Part shown: positions 7,511 to 10,623 of the stretch, one piece after another | Layout of the letters: the number at the start of each line of letters is the position of its first letter | How positions within the stretch are numbered: position 1 is the first letter of the stretch | NCBI RefSeq assembly: GCF_004359215.1 | Contig: NC_090620.1 | Location: 98,730-109,352 of the forward strand | Length of the DNA: 10,623 nt | Direction: 5' to 3' | Source of the DNA: Bremia lactucae | Taxonomy: Eukaryota > Oomycota > Peronosporomycetes > Peronosporales > Peronosporaceae | Notes under the pieces: generated by a model | The model's input: the letters and a program-made list of their open reading frames with translations, nothing else | What the model was told of the DNA's origin: nothing | Databases searched by the model: none | Made by a program: the position numbers and the translations under genes

Positions 7511-8890
7511 ATGGCTTGGGTGTGCTTTGCATTCCTTTGTCTTATGACAACAAAGCGAGAGTCACCGACTCCTTGCTACTCCCGCGACGATGAGTTGCAG
7601 GTAGACTATACGGGTCACACTCCATCGAAGGAAGAGGTAGAAGAGCCTCGCTCATATACGCCTCGGTGTGTAGACGAGTCTCGTCGGGCTCCAAATCCAT
7701 TCCCAAAAAAAACGAGGTGTCGTGAAAATTTTAGCTACATTGCAATGGACGCCGGACCCTGAGTCCAATATCATCACGAATCCGCTCAATGCAGAGCAAG
7801 AACGTGCAATCCTCATAGAAGAAGAAGATCGTAGTCGAGCTGCAGAGCTTGCGAAAGCAAAAACACACAGTGAATACCGATTCGCTACACTTACTGTGAA
7901 ATATCGTCTCAAAAACATCACGGGTCGCAGCGTGACCATCTGGACCTCTGGACTAAAGGCGAAAACTCCGAAGGAAATTGCTGCTCGCGACGCTCTTCAC
8001 GAGCGATAATTTTCACCGAAGGTAATGCCGCGAGGTCAGTACCTAACGAGTTGCGTTATCAAGTCCGTGGGGCTTCGGTAACCTCAATGAGAGAAGTTCC
8101 GATCGTTCTGTTTCCACACGAATCGAAAAGCGGAAACGACGCTTCGTTTGAGAATTGGATATATCGGGCCCTCCACCTCCGCAATATCTAGTCTAGAGAG
8201 TCTGCGGATCTGGCTGATGTACGTTTGGAACGGAAGCTTCCCTTTGATTTTGCCAAGCTTTAGGCAAAGGCCTATTACGTTCGGCGTTTATGCCACAAAA
8301 CGAGGATAGGCGCAGCCCCCACCCCCGCCAATATTTCAGTATTTCGGTTGCACGTGCAACCCTGGATGAAGCCGCACGGAGGCTATAGATCAACCTAATC
8401 CCACTTCTAGTGGAGGAGCGTCATTTAACTCGAGTTGACCCTGAGCTTGGCGCTCAAAAACGTCAACAACGTACGGGCAATCTTGCCGAAAAGGTACCTC
8501 AAACTCCCAAGCGTTTTCAGAAAAGGGGTACCCCAGCCACTTCGCCAGATACTGGTACTGGCCCTTACGACGACGTCGCTTTTAAACTTTCTCCACGTGA
8601 AACTGAAAGTTCCCTCGCACATCAAGCAGGACAAGAGGGGGCCAAAATCTCAACGGAAGCATTTGATGCTTTAAAGCACGAGGTGCAACTTCTTCGCGAG
8701 GCGGTTCAGAACCGTCTTTCAATGCTGAAACGTCAGCAACCTCGTTTAGATGGCCAGCTGGGCATCCTGGTGACGATGCAGCAGTCTGCGCCACGGTCGT
8801 CTATCTCGGCATAAGCACCTCCAATTTCTCGTGGGAAGGGAAGGCATTAGACGCTTTAAGATCAAAAAGGGACTGAGCTTTACGTACTCG
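7511..8890 (+). pseudogene. gag: Gag protein of relic C, frameshifted
   Basis: The likely start is ATG at 7544 (MTTKRESPTPCYSRDDELQV), or the in-frame ATG at 7511. Frame 2 runs to about 7720 (CVDESRRAPNPFPKKTR); just past a run of eight A it shifts to frame 3 with ILATLQWTPDPESN and ITNPLNAEQERAILIEEEDR, YRFATLTVKYRLKNITGRSV and GLKAKTPKEIAARDALHER, ending in TAA at 8007-8009. Frame 2 then gives ELRYQVRGASVTS (8024-8191), frame 3 LRIWLMYVWNGSFPLILPSF (8202-8309), and frame 1 from 8290 to 8814 ARATLDEAARRL, one TAG at 8386, a Pro/Thr-rich linker and a coiled-coil-like tail (EAFDALKHEVQLLREAVQNR). No zinc knuckle is seen. The family resembles oomycete gypsy Gag from memory; I know no function beyond particle formation. 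Confidence 0.72.
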
Positions 8891-9335
8891 TCTTTGGATT
8901 TTTCGACGACGAACATAAGATAATGGTGTTCTTGTGTTTGTTTATCATTTCAGCAAAATGGTGCATCTTGCTGCAGTACCGGAGTCGAACACAGCCAAAG
9001 GCAGCGCTCGTGTCTTTGTTGACACGATATTTCGACTTCATGGGTTATCCCGTGGACTGGTCTCATCCTGAAACAGATGGTCATACGGAGTGTGCAAACC
9101 GTATCCTCAAAGCGATACTTCGCGGGTACGTCCGCTCTTTTATGAGTTGGAGCGAGCACTTGCCGATTGTAAAATTTGCCATCAAAACAATTCAGTGCAT
9201 GTTTCAACAAATCATACACCGTTTTTGTGACCGGCTTACGCCACCCACGTATACCCACCTTGTTTGAGATTATGACTATTATTCAGGGGTAGGACTCGCT
9301 CGAGCAAAGAATTTTCTAGCTCTTGCTAATCACGT
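8886..9335 (+). pseudogene. pol: Integrase core with internal deletion (relic C)
   Basis: Starting inside the core, the text reads VFGFFDDEHK, then, shifted, NGVLVFVYHFSKMVHLAAV and ARVFVDTIFRLHG (8985-9045). It then jumps from LSRGL straight to SHPETDGHTECANRIL (9060-9105), so the segment with the second catalytic Asp (SDRDPRF in relic B) is deleted. It continues with LRGYVRSFMSWSEHLPIVKF and, after further shifts, GLRHPRIPTLFE up to about 9269. Neither the zinc finger nor the complete first catalytic Asp segment is present. From 9270 to 9335 only short stop-interrupted fragments remain. This cannot be an active integrase. Confidence 0.87.
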
Positions 9336-9830
9336 GTTGGTCGTAAGGTCAATACGAAGGATACCAATGTTGATTAAATCGGCATTGAAGTGGACAAACT
9401 GAGTAAGAACAATAATCCTCTAACTAGAAAGGATTATGACATGGCCGCAGTGTAAACTGGTTGCACTGAACAAAAATAAAATTGAGTCGACAGGTGATTT
9501 TCTGCTGGCTAGAGAAGAAGTGGTCCGTTTGGCACAGGATTCCATCGTTGATGCGATGGACCGAAAGAAACAAAACTGTGACAATAATTGGTAGAGCAAG
9601 CATTCTTTCATTTAATGCTTACCGACCTTGTCCTATTGTCTACGGTAAACTACCAAAACATGTAGTGTAGTGACGAATGTAAGAAGTAATAAATTACTGC
9701 CCAGATATACCGGCCCGTTTCGTGTACTACATCGCCAAGGCAACGCGTAAACAATCGAGCTGTCTCGTAGTATGCGTACGATTCGTAAGTTTTACGTTGG
9801 GCGTCTCCGCCCAAATTATCAGTACGAGGA
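9336..9830 (+). pseudogene. pol: Integrase C-terminal region (relic C)
   Basis: Scattered but ordered segments occur: NNNPLTRKDYDMAAV (about 9405-9450), matching the acidic linker of relic B; STGDFLLAREEVVRLAQDSI and VDAMDRKKQNCDNNW (9485-9592), ended by TAG; LTDLVLLSTVN (9618-9650); VVTNVRSNKLLPRYTGPF and RVLHRQGNA then TAA (9664-9750); TIELSRSMRTIRKFYVGRL (9751-9807). This is the SH3-like integrase C-terminal domain that ends in the FYVGRLRP motif of oomycete gypsy elements. Several stops and at least three frame changes are needed. Confidence 0.8.
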
Positions 9831-10030
9831 TTCTTCCGATCCCGGATCACACCGGAACGGTCTAGGGAATCCACCAAAGCCTGATGGTCCCGAGCCAAAG
9901 CCTTATAGTCTCGGGATCGTATCTGATTCTCATAAACTAGACAACCCACTCTTTCCTCACAGGAAGAGATCTTCTGACGAGCTGTCACCAGCTCGTTTCG
10001 AAAGGATTTATGGATCCTTTCGTTTGCCAA
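9650..10030 (-). other. Antisense open frame opposite the relic C linker, coiled-coil-like
   Basis: The minus strand is open for 126 codons starting at an ATG (10030). It reads MANERIHKSFRNELVTARQK, then EERVGCLVYENQIRSRDYKA and LARDHQALVDSLDRSGVIRD, with heptad-like spacing of hydrophobic residues; the last third is probably non-functional shadow of the integrase C-terminus. The sense pol frame has a TAA inside this span (9748-9750) and another at 10060-10062, while the antisense frame has none. As in relic D, each antisense codon pairs with sense positions 2, 3 and the next 1. No promoter or homologue is identified, so a coding role is unproven. Confidence 0.35.
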
Positions 10031-10500
10031 TGGATCGGCCGCAGCCTGAGCACAATTTTTAACTGATCTCGAGAAACATTATTGACCGTCACCACTTACT
10101 CGCAGCGACGGTATCGCTCGCCGCTCAAATAGTGAAGGGTGTGTGATCCAAAGCGCAACGTTGATTCGGGTTCGTTAAGCATGGGAAACCGATTTTCCTC
10201 CCCCTCCACATCCATTGACGGATTCGAGTGGTAAAAAGCGATTTCTTGTTGAACGCCTCTCGAACCACCGTGGGTTTGAACGAGTAATCTCGTTTGTTGG
10301 CGAGGGTATCCACTCTCGCGTGATACTTGGGAACCTCGTTTCCAAATGCTGATGGACGTTTCGGGTCTCGTACGACTGTAAGACAAGACCCATCCTCCTC
10401 GACAGAGGGTCCATAAAAGAACGAGCGCTTACCGCGCTCGTATAAGGAATGGAGGTTACCAATTCCTTGATGCATCTCGAAAGAGCTGAGCGTCATTTAA
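9831..10500 (+). pseudogene. pol: Linker and chromodomain at the end of pol (relic C)
   Basis: After FYVGRLRP a polar Pro/Ser-rich linker runs to a TAA at 10060-10062, then stop-interrupted sequence. The chromodomain starts near 10190 with DFPPPPHPLTDSSGKKRFLV and ERLSNHRG; after a one-base shift near 10280 it reads SNLVCWRGYPLSRDTWEPRF and MLMDVSGLV, with the aromatic positions of WRGYP and DTWEP intact, then a TAA and DKTHPPRQRVHKRTSA. It is better preserved than the chromodomain of relic B and aligns with it base by base in inverted orientation. Linker sequence overlaps an antisense open frame. Confidence 0.85.
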
Positions 10501-10623
10501 TGAGGATCTTGAAGGAAATATGCTTGGTTAGGGGCACGACCTGCACCCTTATAACAGCAAGGGCATAAGTCCCCTCACGAGAGGCAAGGTATCCCTGCCT
10601 CTCTAGCCAAACGGTGCAACTTT
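10501..10623 (+). other. 3' non-coding end of relic C
   Basis: This stretch follows the last pol remnant. It includes CACGAGAGGCAAGG and CCTGCCTCTCTAG, which match the inverted strand at about 3485-3530 after the relic B pol end. No LTR terminus is reached before the window ends. Confidence 0.65.

Larger units (their letters stand above)
6881..10623 (+). mobile_element. Relic C: internally deleted Ty3/gypsy element
   Basis: This starts with TGTCACGGGG, an LTR-like terminus, followed by AT-rich non-coding sequence with a strong hairpin, a leader, gag, integrase, linker and chromodomain, all on the plus strand. Protease, reverse transcriptase and RNase H are missing, because gag text passes within a few bases into integrase text near 8890. 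The end of the element, including its 3' LTR, lies beyond the window. Such an internally deleted copy could move only with enzymes from a full-length relative, and the frameshifts in what remains show that it is old. Confidence 0.8.

Noticed and set aside
10096..10496. Three overlapping minus-strand open frames
   Set aside because: They lie opposite the well-supported chromodomain of relic C, and their sequence has no recognisable pattern.
1..10623. Repeat-induced point mutation as the cause of the stops
   Set aside because: Damage is dominated by indels and frameshifts in A, B and C, and the process is a fungal one not expected in an oomycete.

Overview
The window looks like a repeat-dense stretch of an oomycete genome, most likely Peronosporales (Phytophthora or a downy mildew). 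The reading frames match, as far as I can judge from memory and without a search, the gag-pol proteins of chromodomain-bearing Ty3/gypsy LTR retrotransposons that fill those genomes. I see no host gene, tRNA, rRNA or CRISPR array. Every recognised coding stretch is a decayed retrotransposon relic interrupted by frameshifts and stops, so nothing here should make a working protein.

Four relics, labelled D, A, B and C here, account for nearly all of it. D (1-1012, +) is the 3' end of a pol gene: the end of the integrase core, a linker and a chromodomain. A (1035 to about 3111, +) is the 5' half of another element: gag, aspartic protease, and the protease-RT spacer. A coding-like stretch that I cannot assign follows (3132-3475, +). 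B (about 3480-6880, -) runs right to left through spacer, reverse transcriptase, RNase H, integrase and a shrunken chromodomain region. C (6881-10623, +) is a 5' LTR, leader, gag, then an abrupt jump into integrase (protease, RT and RNase H are missing), then linker, chromodomain and 3' non-coding sequence; its 3' LTR is not reached.

B and C are close relatives lying head to head. Their chromodomain and downstream 3' sequences form an imperfect inverted repeat (about 3485-3816 against 10280-10617), and their integrase and linker regions also match. The B spacer appears to run up to base 6880 and the C LTR starts at 6881, so C probably inserted into B.

The most unusual signal is an open, coiled-coil-like antisense frame opposite the integrase-chromodomain linker in both D and C, in the same relative codon phase although the two elements belong to different families. 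It may be a by-product of linker composition or a conserved antisense gene.
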